This document shows positions 21,327 to 32,666 of a DNA stretch of 64,000 nucleotides, piece by piece. The first letter of the stretch is position 1. Every line of letters starts with the position of its first letter. This stretch comes from Holtermannia corniformis. Its lineage: Eukaryota > Basidiomycota > Tremellomycetes > Holtermanniales. The position numbers and the translations under genes were made by a program. Location: contig BCIJ01000015.1 of NCBI GenBank assembly GCA_001599935.1, positions 62,001 through 126,000 on the forward strand, given 5' to 3'. Below the pieces are notes generated by a model, which worked only from the letters and a program-made list of their open reading frames with translations, made no database searches and was not told the origin of the DNA.

Positions 21327-24300
21327 ATGCTCGCTGCAGTCCTCCCCCTGCTAGCGGCGGCTACACCGCTGGCGCTCGCTTCGACGGCCTTTTCAAACGA
21401 TCACAAGGCCGAACGCCAGTACCTGCCTTACAACCCCAACAATGCTCACCGCCACCTGCTATCGCGCGCCATCACGACCGCGACAGACAATGTAGCAGAC
21501 AAGAGCTTTGACTTTATCATTGCCGGTGGTGGTGTCGCCGGCTTGGCGCTCGCATCCAGGTTGAGCGAGTGGAGTAATCAGACCGTCCTGCTCGTCGAGG
21601 CCGGCAGCGATGGCTCCGAATTTGAAGAGAGGATCGATACCCCCGGCATGAGTTATCTCCAAGGGCTCAGTGACACGACGTTTGGCTGGCCATACTACAC
21701 GACCCCGCAAGTGGGTCGCGCACTGTTGACATCGAGCTCGGCTGACGACCCAGGCCGATGCGTACGACTTGACGAAAAAGTGGCCTCGAGGCAAGGGTCT
21801 CGGTGGCTCGGGCGCGACAAACGGCCTGTTCTGGTGCCGTGCGAGCAAGGAAGAGTATGATGCCTGGGCTAGTGCGTGCCCTCTCTCCAAGTGCTCATTG
21901 CTGACGGCGCAGCGCTCAATCCGGGCGGCGAAGAGACATGGAACTGGGACGAAGTCCAAAAGTACATTAAAAAGGTGCGCACCAGGCTCATGGGGGCCAC
22001 ACTGACCGATCCCAGTCTGAAAACTGGACGGCGCCGTCGCAAGACCGCCAGACGGAGATGGGCATGGTCCTCGACGCCAGTGCCCATGGCGACTCTGGAC
22101 CGATCCAGATTGGCTGGTCCGACTACATGTTTCCCTACGTCGCCAACTGGATCCCGACCTGGATCACTTTGGGCCTCAAGAGCATCGACGGGGCCGCCGG
22201 TGACACCCGTGCGTCCGGCAATCAGACACGCAATGCATACTGACACGTCCAGACGGCGTCACCATCACCCCGTCAACCATCAACGTCGTCAACCACACCC
22301 GATCCGACTCCAAGGCAGGCTACATTGATCCCCTCCCGCCACGAGCAAACCTCGTCATCTTGACGGGCCAGCAAGTGACAGAGGTCTTGTTCAACGGGAC
22401 GACCGACAGCGCCGGGAACCGCGTCGCATCGGGCATCTCTTTCCAGGCGGCTTCGGGCGCGACAAAGTACACGGTCCAAGCTAACAAAGAGGTCATCCTC
22501 TCGTGAGTCGATCAGCTGCGTCTACCGCAGCGCTGACGACACAGCGGCGGCACCATCGGCTCGGCACAGCTCTTGCAGCTGTCCGGCGTCGGTCCCAAGA
22601 CGGTCGTCGAGGCCGCCGGGCTCGAGTCAAAGATCGATCTCCCGGTCGGATACAACCTGCAAGACCACGTTTCAGCCTCGCTCTACTGGTCTACCCCGTG
22701 CGTGTGTTCTTGTGTCAATACAGCGAGCTGACAGCTCAGTGATGGCACGTTCACTTGGGGCTCGTTCCGTGACAATGCGACGCTGCAGGCGAGCGAGCTG
22801 GTCAAGTTCAAGGAGAGCGGGACCGGCATCTGGACCTATGTGAGGCTATAGAGCTGCCTTGCATTCATTACTGACGCAGGACAGATCAACGAAGCTATCG
22901 GCTGTAAGCCAGTTGTGGATACACTTGGGCCCGGCTGACGTCTCAGACCCCTCAATGTCCGACATTATGGACGGCGAGAGCGCAACCTCGTACGCAGCCA
23001 ACGTCCTCGCCCAGCTCGACAACACGACGAGCGAGGTCACCGGTTGGCTCTCGCTCCCGGGCAATGTAGCCAAGGGCATGCGCGCCCAGTTCGACATCAT
23101 GCAGGGCTGGCTCACGGGCGGTGTCGGCCAGCTTGAGATCCTGTTGACGATGCTGGGTATGTTTCTCGCTACGAGTTGGTATAAAGCTGATTGGGTAGGG
23201 CCGGGTACGGATGTTGGGATCCAGGTTGCGCTGCAGCACCCTTGGAGGTGTGTTGCGAGATTACGATTGGACAGCATTGACCCTGCCAGCCGAGGCACGC
23301 TCTTCATCAACTCTTCAGACCCTTTTGCCATCCCCGAGATCAACCCGCACTACTTTGGCGTCGGCTACGACGTGAGTCGAGTCTCTCCCCCCGCGTGCGC
23401 AGCTAACCTGACAGATTGACATCATGGCGTACGGTGCCGACTTTGCCCGTCGTCTCTCAAAAGCGACCCCGCTCAGCACCGTCATGGTGGCCGAGACAAC
23501 ACCCGGCAGCAGCACGACGGGCGATGCGCTCAATGAATACCTCAAGCGCGCTTCGGGCACCGAGTACCACCCGCATGGAACGTGCTCAATGTTGCCAAAG
23601 GATTCGGGCGGTGTCGTGGACACCAAGTTGCTCGTGTATGGCACGGCCAACATCCGTGTGGTGAGCTGCTACAGACATGGCTGGACCGTGCTGATGGTCT
23701 AGATTGACGCTTCGATCATCCCGCTCGAGCTCTCGTCGCATTTGATGGCTACTGTGTGAGTGACGTCGCTTGGTTAGGGTTCTGCTGACGGGCGCAGATA
23801 TGGTATCGCTGAAAAGGGCGCCGACATTATCAAAGCTCAGTACGCCGCCAAGGCGCCGGAATCGTCCTCGTCGGCGGCTTCGACCAACTCGGCGTCAGAG
23901 ACGACTGCCACGCCCGGCTCGGCGACCGACGCCGCTGTCACGGGCGGGAGCTCGTCGCTCGGCTCTGGCTCGATCGCTGGCATTGCCGTCGGTGCGGCCG
24001 TCGGTGCTCTTGCGCTTCTCGGCGCTCTGGTCAGCTCTTAGATCTAGATGAATCGTGCATCGACTAACCCTTGCTAGCTCGCGTTCTGCTGTATCAAGCG
24101 CCGCAAGGCCAAGCAGAGTGCGGCCACCCAATCACAATGGTACAATGCCGGCCAGGCGGACCAGGATGACGCATGGGGTGTCGGTGCTGGTACGTGCTCA
24201 CTCCTTTCTTCGTCCACAAGCTTGGCACTCAGGGGCTGACACGGCCTAGGCGCTTACAACAAGGAAGCCAACTCTGCATACCCGCTCTCCAACTTCCGAG

Positions 24301-24602
24301 ATCACTCGGCTCTTGGCGCGCCGGCAGCTCCTTTCGCGGGGAACCAGAGGCACAGCACCTCGGCCTCGTTGAGCACCATGGCTACGGCCGACTTGCTGCC
24401 GCCTGGTGCGGCGGCGGCGCGCACGAGCGCAGACTACAGTGGGGCGTCGACCCCTTACCGGTACGTTTCACACCCAGGTGAAAGGAGCGTGCTGATCTCG
24501 CGCTCTCACAGTGACGACGAGGGCAGCCGACCGGTCTCGCCGGAACACCACCACTACCCTGGTGCCGACCAGCCGTCGCGCTACCAGCCTGTCGGGCGCT
24601 AG
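21327..24602 (+). CDS. GMC oxidoreductase with C-terminal membrane anchor
   Basis: A flavin-dependent GMC-family enzyme (aryl-alcohol oxidase, glucose oxidase and choline dehydrogenase relatives). It has a signal peptide ([18 protein letters not shown]), a Rossmann FAD site [32 protein letters not shown], and the FAD loop [20 protein letters not shown]. Further on are [20 protein letters not shown] with [27 protein letters not shown], the catalytic region [11 protein letters not shown], and the second active-site segment [20 protein letters not shown]. Beyond the catalytic domain come an unusual Ser/Thr-rich linker, a transmembrane helix ([20 protein letters not shown] plus AFCCIKRRK) and a cytoplasmic tail of about 130 residues rich in Ser, Pro, Ala and His. 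About ten introns. Typical fungal GMC oxidases are soluble secreted enzymes, so this one is probably a surface-anchored ectoenzyme. Substrate is unknown. Confidence 0.88.
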
Positions 24603-24789
24603 CGAGATGATGATGACCCGGTCCTGACGACCTTGTGGTGCTGTCTCTAGGTCTATACATGGACGATGCATGCTCGGATGACTGTCGACATGATCACGCG
24701 GGAAAACTCCGACTGCCGTATGAGGCAAACGCTGAGCTGTCGGCTTGGCAACGACATCCATGGCTCGGTAGCGTCAAACATAGCTCACA

Positions 24790-25669
24790 ATGGCGAGGGG
24801 ACGCGCAGTCGACCTGACGCTGCCGCCGACGCGAGCGCTCACCCAGCAGCGAGACTATCGTGCACGCAAGGCGGCAAAGATTGTAGGTCACGGCTGCTGC
24901 TCGGTGGCGAACGGCTATGCTGATGTGGGCATCATAGGCTCAGCTCGAGAACGACAATGAGCGGCTCAAGGACGAGAATGAAAAGCTCAAGGAAGAACTT
25001 GCGAGTCTCAAGGCGACGCACGAGGCGAACGGGACGACGGTAAAGGACCGACAAGAGGAGGAGCGTCGGGCGGGCAAGCTCAAGCAGAGCCTGCTCAGTG
25101 CGTTGCACCAGGCCAACCAGCTGTACCCGACCGTGCAGCCGCACGTATCGGCTTCGAGCACTAGTCGTGCTGCGAGTCCGGCAATGACATCGGCGGCATC
25201 GACTGGCGTGCCGCATCTACAGCTGCAGATCTCGAGCCCGCAACCCTCTCCTCAGCCTGGGCTCACCGTCCCCTTTGCCATGCCGCACTCGCCCTCGTCG
25301 TTTTCTTCGAGCTCGGCCTCGTCGTCCTATTCGCACGCACGCTCCCAGTCCTACTACTTTAACAACATTCCCCCCGCCACGTCCCCGCAGTTTCTCCCAT
25401 CGCCAATCCTGCTGGAGCAAGAGGGGCCCGGGCATCCCGCCGTTCAACTCGATCCAAACTGCTGCGATGGCGTGTTCGATTGCTCGTCTCTGCCGGGTTT
25501 CACACCGGCACAGGGTCCACAGCAGACTCAGATGCAGCACCCGCCGAGGATCCAGATTCCCGGACCGGCCGTGTCGGAAGAGCGCATGCCGCTCACCCCA
25601 GAGCAGCAGTCGGACAGCGACCGGTGGGGTCTGGGCATTGGCGGGGTCCAAGCTCAGTCGAGTATATGA
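24790..25669 (+). CDS. bZIP transcription factor, atypical basic region
   Basis: Two exons. The first encodes MARGRAVDLTLPPTRALTQQ and RDYRARKAAKI. After one intron the zipper begins: AQLENDNERLKDENEKLKEE, LASLKATHEANG, with Leu/Ile heptads. The remaining about 200 residues are low-complexity Ser/Pro/Gln-rich sequence, as in activation regions, ending MPLTPEQQSDSDRWGLGIGG and VQAQSSI. The RDYRARKA block followed by a leucine zipper supports a sequence-specific nuclear DNA-binding protein. The invariant basic-region Asn of classical bZIPs is not seen at the expected place (Ala in ALTQQRDYRARK). The start is the first ATG and is supported by the conserved-looking RG-R---L-LPPTRAL motif. It follows the GMC gene on the same strand after 187 bp. 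Confidence 0.72.
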
Positions 25670-25685
25670 CGCACTAGATAACTAG

Positions 25686-26115
25686 ATGAGACGACGATGC
25701 GCAGTCGGCGATTGCGACACAAAGGTAGACAGCGACTACATAATCTGCGGTCTGGCAGAGTCGACTCGGCTTCAGTTCACTATTCACAATGTCCAAGCAG
25801 CAGTTGCGCGTGATGCGCCCCAGCTCAAGGTGTATCTCGATAGCCTGATCACCGAAGCTCCAGCCCGACTCAGGACATCCGCCGCTAATGATGATCTGAC
25901 TGACACCACCAGTCTCTGTGACGCCTTCGATCCGGTCTTCCGTGATCTCGACGACGCTTGGGCGGTCGCAACCTCGCGCGTCGCGGTCACAGACAGCTAA
26001 CCGAAGGCTTTGCGGCTCTTCAACAGCTCGTGACTAACAGCGGGGAAGATGTCACTGCTGTACAGACCCAGTGGAAGCAGCTCAAGAGCGACCTAGCAAC
26101 GTTGAGCGAGGTCTA
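25686..26115 (+). CDS. Small hypothetical helical protein, reading frame broken
   Basis: Two open segments in different frames look like one small alpha-helical protein. The first holds IHNVQAAVARDAPQLKVYLD, SLITEAPARLRTSA and TTSLCDAFDPVFRDLDDAWA. The second holds QLTEGFAALQQLVTNSGEDV and TAVQTQWKQLKSDLATLSEV before a TAG at 26113-26115. They must be joined by an intron or frameshift near 25965-26000, but the only GT..AG pair I see there would give an intron of about 32 nt, which is short for this genome. ATG 25686 may not be the true start; an intron at gtagacag (from 25725) is possible. The family is unknown. The gene converges on the SRP receptor gene with 23 bp between stops. Confidence 0.4.
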
Positions 26116-26138
26116 GGACAAGTGATTTATGCAGACAA

Positions 26139-28590
26139 CTATGAGCTCAGAAGGGCTTGGGTGATGTGGTTGACTCGTAGGTGGCGCAAATCGGTGTATG
26201 TCTGAGCGGCATGGGGTCAGCCGCGCACCTTTGGGCAGTGTTGAACCCACCTGACCGCATCCAACAAAGAGAATCGGTTGGCCCGTGACGTAGGTCATGG
26301 ACAGCGCCGCGCCGACCTTGTCATCCTGCAGACGTGAGCGACCCGGCACAACATTCATGCAACGCACAATAGTGTCAAACTTGGTCAGGATGATCCCGTC
26401 GATCCCGCGCTTGCGCTGTGGCCCGGAAAAGTCTTTCAAGGCGCGATCAAATTTGGAGAGTTGATCCACTGCTTCGTTGCCGACGAGAGCTTCACCGACG
26501 AACACGAGCTTGTCGGGATTGTTGACGGATACGAGCTGGGCGAGAGCGTTAGTTGAGTGGTAGTTGGGGATTGATGACGCACCTTGGCAAGGGCACGCAT
26601 GAGCGGTTCGTTGTCTTGCATCCGACCAGCCGTGTCGATCAAGACGACGTCGAATGAATTCTCCTTGGCTAGAAGAGTCAGCAAGTGCACCCTGCCACCA
26701 AGGACGCACCATACGCAATCGCATCTTTGGCGATCCCCGCCGCATCCTTGCCATATCCCCGCTCATACAGCTCGATCCTTCTCAACCCCTCGGTACCCAT
26801 GCCCATCTGCTCGCCGAGCGCCCCAAGGTTCCTGACGTGCACTCGGAGCTGCTCGACCGCGCCCGAGCGAAACGTATCACACGCAGCGATCAAGACGCGG
26901 CACTTGTTCTGCAGTAGCCAGAAGCACACTTTGGACAGGTTTGTAGACTTGCCGACACCGTTGACGCCGACAAAGGTGATGGTGAAAGGATCGGGCCGGG
27001 CGTCGGTCGCGATCGACGACGGCTGAGAACGCTTGCGTCGAATGTCGAGCAAGAGGTCGGTTGACGTCTTGGGCGTGAGGATGCGCGTGATGGAGGCTGA
27101 GAGTGCGGCTTGAACCTCGGATTTGATGCCTGCAATGTCAACATGTTCAATACAACCCCCGGACTCACTTGAGAAACCTCCCAACTTTCTGCCAGCAAGC
27201 GCACTGCCAACGCTCTCGCACAGCTTCTCGGCAATGTCTTTTGCGACATTCTTGGCCATCAGATGCTTCTCCATCTCGGCGAGCACAGGCTTGAGGTCTT
27301 CGGCCGTCAACACCTTATTACCCTTGATCCGACTGAAGAGCGAGCCCCAGAGTCCTTCTTGTTCCGGCACGTCGTCGTCCGCGGTCTTGGTCGCGAGTGA
27401 TATGTTACCAGTCGCACGGGCGAGGATCTCCTCTTCTGTCGGCAAGCCATCTTGGGATCCTGCGCCTGTTGAACCACGACGAAAGTCCCAATCCGCGACC
27501 TCGTAGCTGCCGTCTTTACCGACCGTCCCGAGCGCGTCTTCGGACACGAGCCCGTCAGTGTCAACAACCCGGTTCTCGTCCGCCGGTGAGCTAAAGTCGA
27601 GCGCAGCCATGTCCTCGGATGAAACGGCCGAGCTGTCGTTCCACTTGCGCATCAGCTTGGCCGTTGCGTTGGACGACGTCTTGCGCGAAGGCGATGGCGA
27701 GGGTGAGGCGGTGCTGCCGAGGTCAGTACTGCTAAAGCCAGAGAGTATCAAGACTCACCCGGAGCGGACACCGCGCGCACCCTTGCCCTTGCCCTTGGCA
27801 CTGCCAACGCCCTTGTCCTTGAGAGCGGCAACATTCTTGGCAATCTCCTCGGCTGTGAGCATTGGTGAACGCTCGCTGTCGGACAAGGCGGGCGCTGCGG
27901 TCGTGTCACCTCGAGGGCTAAAGTTGAATCGCTCGCACTTACTGGACGCCTCGGAGGCCGCGGCGAGCTGAGCCTTCTTTGACAAGGATGGTGCAAGACG
28001 AGCTTTCTTCGACTGTCGAGCGTCAGTGACGATGACACGACGGTCCCTACATACCTCTGAGCCACCTTCGCAGCTTCTCAAGCACCGAAGCAGGATTCGC
28101 TCCCATTGCTCGCGTGCCATGGCCTCCTTGAGCTCGCCGAGAGCACCCTTGCCGGCCGCTGCCAGCGAATCCACCAGCGATTGCAAGTAAGGACGGAACA
28201 GGGCGAGGTAAAGCTGCTTGATCCGCTGAAGGAATGTTTGGATGTACGTGAGCGGTAGGAGAGCCGGGAAGACGACCTATGTACAATCAGCATGGTCATA
28301 TCGATCAACCCGCTAGACGCACGACAAAGACCAGCCCGAGCCCGTTCTCGACCGTCCACCGGATAATGAGCCCGTCTCTTTCATATCCAGTCTCCTCGTT
28401 GACCTTGCCCTCGATCAGGCCATCGCGGAACAGGGCGTTGATAGGCGACTGGGCGGGTGAGAACTGGTCGAATGTAGGTGTGAATGACTTTTGGTAGAGG
28501 ATCAAGCCGCCTGACGAGGTGTGAGCTAGCGGCACAGCTTTGAAGAGCAGCTGGCATACTCTGGTGAGATATTGAGACGTGATCAAGCAT
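26139..28590 (-). CDS. SRP101: Signal recognition particle receptor subunit alpha
   Basis: This is the ER-membrane-associated SRP GTPase receptor that docks ribosome-nascent chain complexes. The N-terminal SRX/longin domain reads [46 protein letters not shown] and [17 protein letters not shown] charged Lys/Ser/Gly-rich linker follows, with [20 protein letters not shown] opening the N/G part and a four-helix N domain ([20 protein letters not shown]). The G domain has G1 [47 protein letters not shown]3 [19 protein letters not shown]4 TKFDTI and G5 [14 protein letters not shown], ending [20 protein letters not shown]. The order and every GTPase motif match SR-alpha rather than SRP54, because the SRX N-terminus is present and no M domain follows. 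About seven short introns. Confidence 0.92.
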
Positions 28591-28848
28591 GCTGGGCTTG
28601 CTATCAGGTTGGTCAAGAGGACGAAGCCTGGATCGTTACCAAAGTGTGCACATCCCATCGGACATCCGATCCACCGATCACTCGAGCGATCGTCTAGCGT
28701 CTCTGTCCATCTTGATCATGAGCTTGCAAGGCAACGAAGGGGTGCAAGTTAATCTTGCATCTGTCTGCTCGACTGCCATGGCGATACATCGGTAGCCCAC
28801 GACACGCAAGAAGAGTCTGTCGTGGTCCGCATCAAAAGTACAACACGG

Positions 28849-28967
28849 GGCGGCGTAGCACATGGGCTAAGAGCATTAACCGGACTGATTGCGAAAGTGA
28901 TCACTTAGGACCCCACCCAACCACCAGGTGGTCCAAATGAATAGTCGGTTCGACTCCGGCCGCTGCC
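28849..28967 (+). tRNA. tRNA-like Pol III gene, possibly intron-containing; identity unresolved
   Basis: A perfect B box (GGTTCGACTCC, 28948-28958) lies in a good T arm (stems GTCGG and CCGGC). A 7-bp acceptor stem pairs GGCGGCG (28849-28855) with CGCTGCC (28961-28967). A near-consensus A box (TAGCACATGGGC) follows the 5' stem, and TTTTT comes immediately after the 3' stem. At 119 nt it would need an intron. The middle contains the palindrome AAGTGATCACTT and a GGTGGTCC-closed hairpin. I cannot fit a normal anticodon loop with T33, and the D stem has a mismatch, so this may be a degenerate tRNA or a tRNA-derived RNA. Confidence 0.45.
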
Positions 28968-28972
28968 TTTTT
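28968..28972 (+). terminator. Pol III T-run terminator
   Basis: Five T residues directly after the predicted 3' acceptor strand of the tRNA-like gene, the usual RNA polymerase III stop signal. Confidence 0.45.
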
Positions 28973-29678
28973 GCTCGACGCGACGTTTTGTTGTCAACCA
29001 GCGCGGACGCGTTGGCCTGTTTACGTGGAGCTGCACAGCTGCGTGTCATAATTCGACGTCTAAGCGAGATGCGGGCTGCCGCGGTGCACTGTCAGCTGGT
29101 GACCTCTCACGATTCCGCGCCAGTCTATAGCGCGACGCGTAACGGGAAACACCCTTCGCTTAGCTGTGCGTCGTCCGATACGGTCTTTGCGCTTGCAGAC
29201 TTGGGCAGCCTTTCCCAGGGATTCTCGGTGCTGCCAGCCGGCACTGACAACTATTTGCTTATATCCATGACTGCAGGAGGGAAGCCCCCACTCTGTGCGT
29301 ATCAGCGCAACGCTTCCTTCCAGTGAGTCCACACCTACCTCATCATTGTCGCCGAGGTGGATCTGACAAGTATACCGGAGGTGCCTGGCATGACGCAGAA
29401 GGTCTTTCCCCGCACACACAAGTTGTAGGAACCCAGCGTCTGTCAAGGCACTGCCTCGTTGGCGAAGACATTCGCGCATCTTGGTAGGGCTCTTGCAGCG
29501 TACCAAAGTGCGTCACCCAGCACTCCCTTGCATTCCCACCATGACGACCGTCTTAAAGTTCTTTCAGATGCCAAGACTCCCCGATTCGAAGACTGTCGCG
29601 GCATGTAATGGATACATCTAGAATCTAGACACCGAACATTATACGGATACAGTGCCAAGCACCGCAAGCAGCCATTCA
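28973..29678. other. Intergenic region without a supported gene
   Basis: About 700 bp between the tRNA-like gene and the end of the sugar transporter gene. Open frames (plus 28928-29326, minus 29060-29506) overlap each other or the tRNA-like gene and show no domain, so I call none. Confidence 0.5.
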
Positions 29679-31715
29679 TCAGAGCTTGGTCGCCTTGTCG
29701 GTCGCAGCGGCGTTCTCGGGCGTTGCGACGCGCGTCTCGTCGTGGACATATGTCTCTGGGTGGGTAGGTGGGAGAGTGGTGTCGGGGGTACCGGCGTTGG
29801 CGGGCGCACCGAACGCTTCGGAATCGACCCGGTTGTCGTTGATGTCGTAGCGCTCGGCCATGGTGTCGACTTGGTGCTCGGTGAGCATGGGGAGCTCCTT
29901 GGCGATGATGGTCGGGCGACGCTTGGTCAAGTGGGCATGGGCGAAAAGAACGTCGAGCTCTGCGAGACATCAGCCACTGTCCCGGGCTAGGGCCGTTCGA
30001 CTGACCCTCAAGCGTGCGACCTGTGGTCTCGGGGTAGTACAGGTAGATGACTGGGAGGAAGGACACGTTGGCCAAGGCGAACAGGAGGAAGGTGTACGCT
30101 CCAATCGACGCAGTCATGGTGGGGAGGACCTGAACGACCAAAAAGTTCATGAGCCAGTTGGTCATCTATGCAACGTCAGCAATGTGAATACTTCTCGTGG
30201 ACTAGACGCACGGTCGAAAAGGCGTTGGCCTGGGTGCGGACGGCGAGCGAGTTGATCTCGGCCGGGTACAACCATGGGAGGGGGAGCCAGGTCGAGCCGA
30301 AAAAGACTGCAAGGGTCAGTGTGCAGCCGCGACGTAGCAGGATTACTCACTGATGAAGAGGTAGAGACCAAAGGCGGCGCCCTTGGCGGGACCCTTGGTG
30401 CCAGGGAGCACTGTAGCGTCAGCCATGCCCATGCGACCCAGCGCGACACTCACAGCAGCCAAAGACGATGAACATGGAAACAGCCTGGCCGACGGTACCG
30501 ATGAGGAACAGGCGGCGGCGACCGACACGCTCAACGAGCAAGAACGAAGTCAAGGCGGCCATGGCGTAGATGATCGAGAGGACACCACCGAGGATGAGCG
30601 AAAGCTGAGTCTCGAGACCAATCTGGCGCTCGAAAAGAATGGTCGAGTAGTAGATGACAGCGTTGCAGCCACCAATCTGCTGGAAGAGCTGAGTTGACGA
30701 ACCGACCAGGGCGCGGCGGAGGTTCTGCTTCTTGCCGTTGATCAAAATGTCGCGCCTGCGAGCGGCCTTGACACCGCGCATGTTGACGATGGCGTCGAGG
30801 ATGCGCTGCTTCTCAACCAGAGCCGCCGGGTCATCGGCGGCGACACCAGACAAGGCAGCGACGACGCGCTGACCCTCGTCCTCGTAGCCGTGCGAAATCA
30901 ACCAGCGAGGCGATTCGGGGAGGAACCAAACACCACCGACGAGGATCATGGCAAAGAAGATTTGGAACGCGGTCGGGAACCGCCACGAGACGGACGAGTC
31001 GATAAACGAGAGACCAAAGTCGAGCCAGTATGCGATCGCGGTTCCGACAGCGACAGTCGAGGCCTCCATGCAGATGAGGAAGCCACGGTTGTGCGCCTTG
31101 GACGTCTCGGCGACCCACGAAGGGATCGTCGACGTGTTGGCACCGTTTCCGAGACCAGTAATGGTACGGCCAATCATGAACTGGAGGAAGCCCTTGTGGC
31201 TACCGAACGCGGTGACCTGGATAATCGTGCCGAGGATCATAACGTACGCGCCGCAGAGCATCATGTGGCGACGGCCGAGCCTCTCGCCCTGGGATCAACG
31301 TCAGCAGGGCTCGTGCGACTCTTTGGGGCAACGCACGAAAAAGTAGGCAAAGATGGCGCCGAAAAAGCAGCCGACTTCGTAGATGGCCGTGACGGTACCC
31401 TGGACGGTGCCGCCGTGGACGTCGTCGGCACCCTTTGAGAGCGTTTGTGGGAATTCCTGGTTGAATTGACGCGAGGCAATGATCTAGTAGCGTTTAGCTA
31501 CATTCCTAGGTGAGCAAGACCACTCACACCCGACATCAAACCCTGGTCATAACCAAAGAGGGAGAAACCGGTGGTGGCAATGAACACAATCGTGTACATG
31601 CTGCAAAGTCAGCACGAGACCGGCTCGCAAAGCCAAACATACAGCTTTTTGCCGTTGAGACCGGCATAGGTGACGGGCTTGCCGGTCGAGGCGACGATCT
31701 TTTCGTCAGACATGG
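29679..31715 (-). CDS. MFS sugar transporter
   Basis: A 12-helix major-facilitator sugar porter of the plasma membrane, about 540 residues. The N-terminus MSDEKIVASTGKPVTYAGLN leads into helix 1 (IVFIATTGFSLFGYDQGLMS). The family signatures are all present: GERLGRRHMM after helix 2, GRTITGLGNGANTSTIPSWV, PESPRWLISHG before the central loop, LFQQIGGCNAVIYYSTILF in helix 7, ERVGRRRLFLIGTVGQAVSM, and PETTGRTLEELDVLFAHA after helix 12. The FGYDQG and QQIGGCNAVIYYS motifs are those of hexose and related polyol porters. The 90-residue C-terminal tail is hydrophilic and ends NAAATDKATKL. Five or six introns. The start is the ATG at 31715, with a TATATA core 109 bp upstream. The transported sugar cannot be read from sequence. 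Confidence 0.93.
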
Positions 31716-32666
31716 TGAACGAGTGCGCAAGTGACCTTGAGGGCAACGAGCGGTGTGTTGAAGGAGGGACCTTTGTTGACGGTCGGTGGTTGTCGGGTGC
31801 GACGAGGGCGCACTAGTGGACAGTATATAAACCCTGCCCCGCTCGCTCGGGCCGTGGGGAGATATCAAATCAAATTTTCAAGGTGCGGTGCCCTGAGCGT
31901 GAGCCAAGAAACGGTGAGCCAGGTTTAGCGCGAGAACAGACATGTGTCCACCGGTTGACCCTGAGCGGACGGCGTGCCACACACGTCATGCCGCGTCGGA
32001 TGATCGGATAAAACGGCGCTTTGTCCGCTTGCGGATTCGTTTTGAACGAGTGCGTACGGGCTCGCTCCGTCATGGTGGCGTAGCAGCCAGCGTTCAGGTG
32101 TTGCAAGGAGATCATACGCAATCAACGCAATGCATTTGGAATGGCAATGGTGCAGGGCCGTCTCACCGCGAAAGACGCGCCATCTCGGCGATCAGCTGTA
32201 GAGTTTACAGCCGAGGTCGATCCGGGAACGCGCTAGTCGAACGGGGTGGCGTGTCCGCGCGGAGCAACCGGGGCACAGCTGACGAATGGCGGAGGGCGCA
32301 GTTGATCACTCCAACCTGGGGTGGAGCACAAGAAGCCGACGGGTACAGGCGGCTGCGGTGTTTGGCTTTAGGAGTTGTTCGGCGCTATGATCCGACAGGG
32401 GTTGCGATAGCGTTTCAGCTGTAAAGGTTTGTAGCGTGAAACGACGGTCGCATGCGTCTTGTTCTGCGTAGCGTGACTTGGCACGCTAGCGGGTCATGTT
32501 CGGATCGTGGAGCAGCTTGACTTTGGCGCTGAAGCTCGCTCAGGACATACTGTACCCAGAGGCAACGTCTCAGCTCACTGGCCCACTCTGATTATGTATA
32601 TATACATCCAGACACTCTATGCATGCAAACGATAGCCACTGCGACGATCCGTCCAATCCAATCCAC
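31716..32666. other. Intergenic region upstream of the sugar transporter
   Basis: About 950 bp with no supported gene. It holds the transporter promoter with a TATATA core at 31824-31829 and, near its other end (about 32595-32606), a TATATATA run close to the 3' end of the 32667-34616 gene. Confidence 0.5.
31824..31829 (-). promoter_or_regulatory. TATA element of the sugar transporter gene
   Basis: TATATA within gtttatatactg on the minus strand, 109 bp before the ATG, in an otherwise GC-rich stretch. The assignment is by position. Confidence 0.4.

Noticed and set aside
20648..21328. 226-codon minus-strand frame between TOM70 and the GMC gene
   Set aside because: Arg/Ser/Cys-rich shadow composition, no domain, and it overlaps the GMC start region.
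28928..29326. 132-codon plus-strand frame
   Set aside because: It overlaps the tRNA-like gene and has no domain or independent support.
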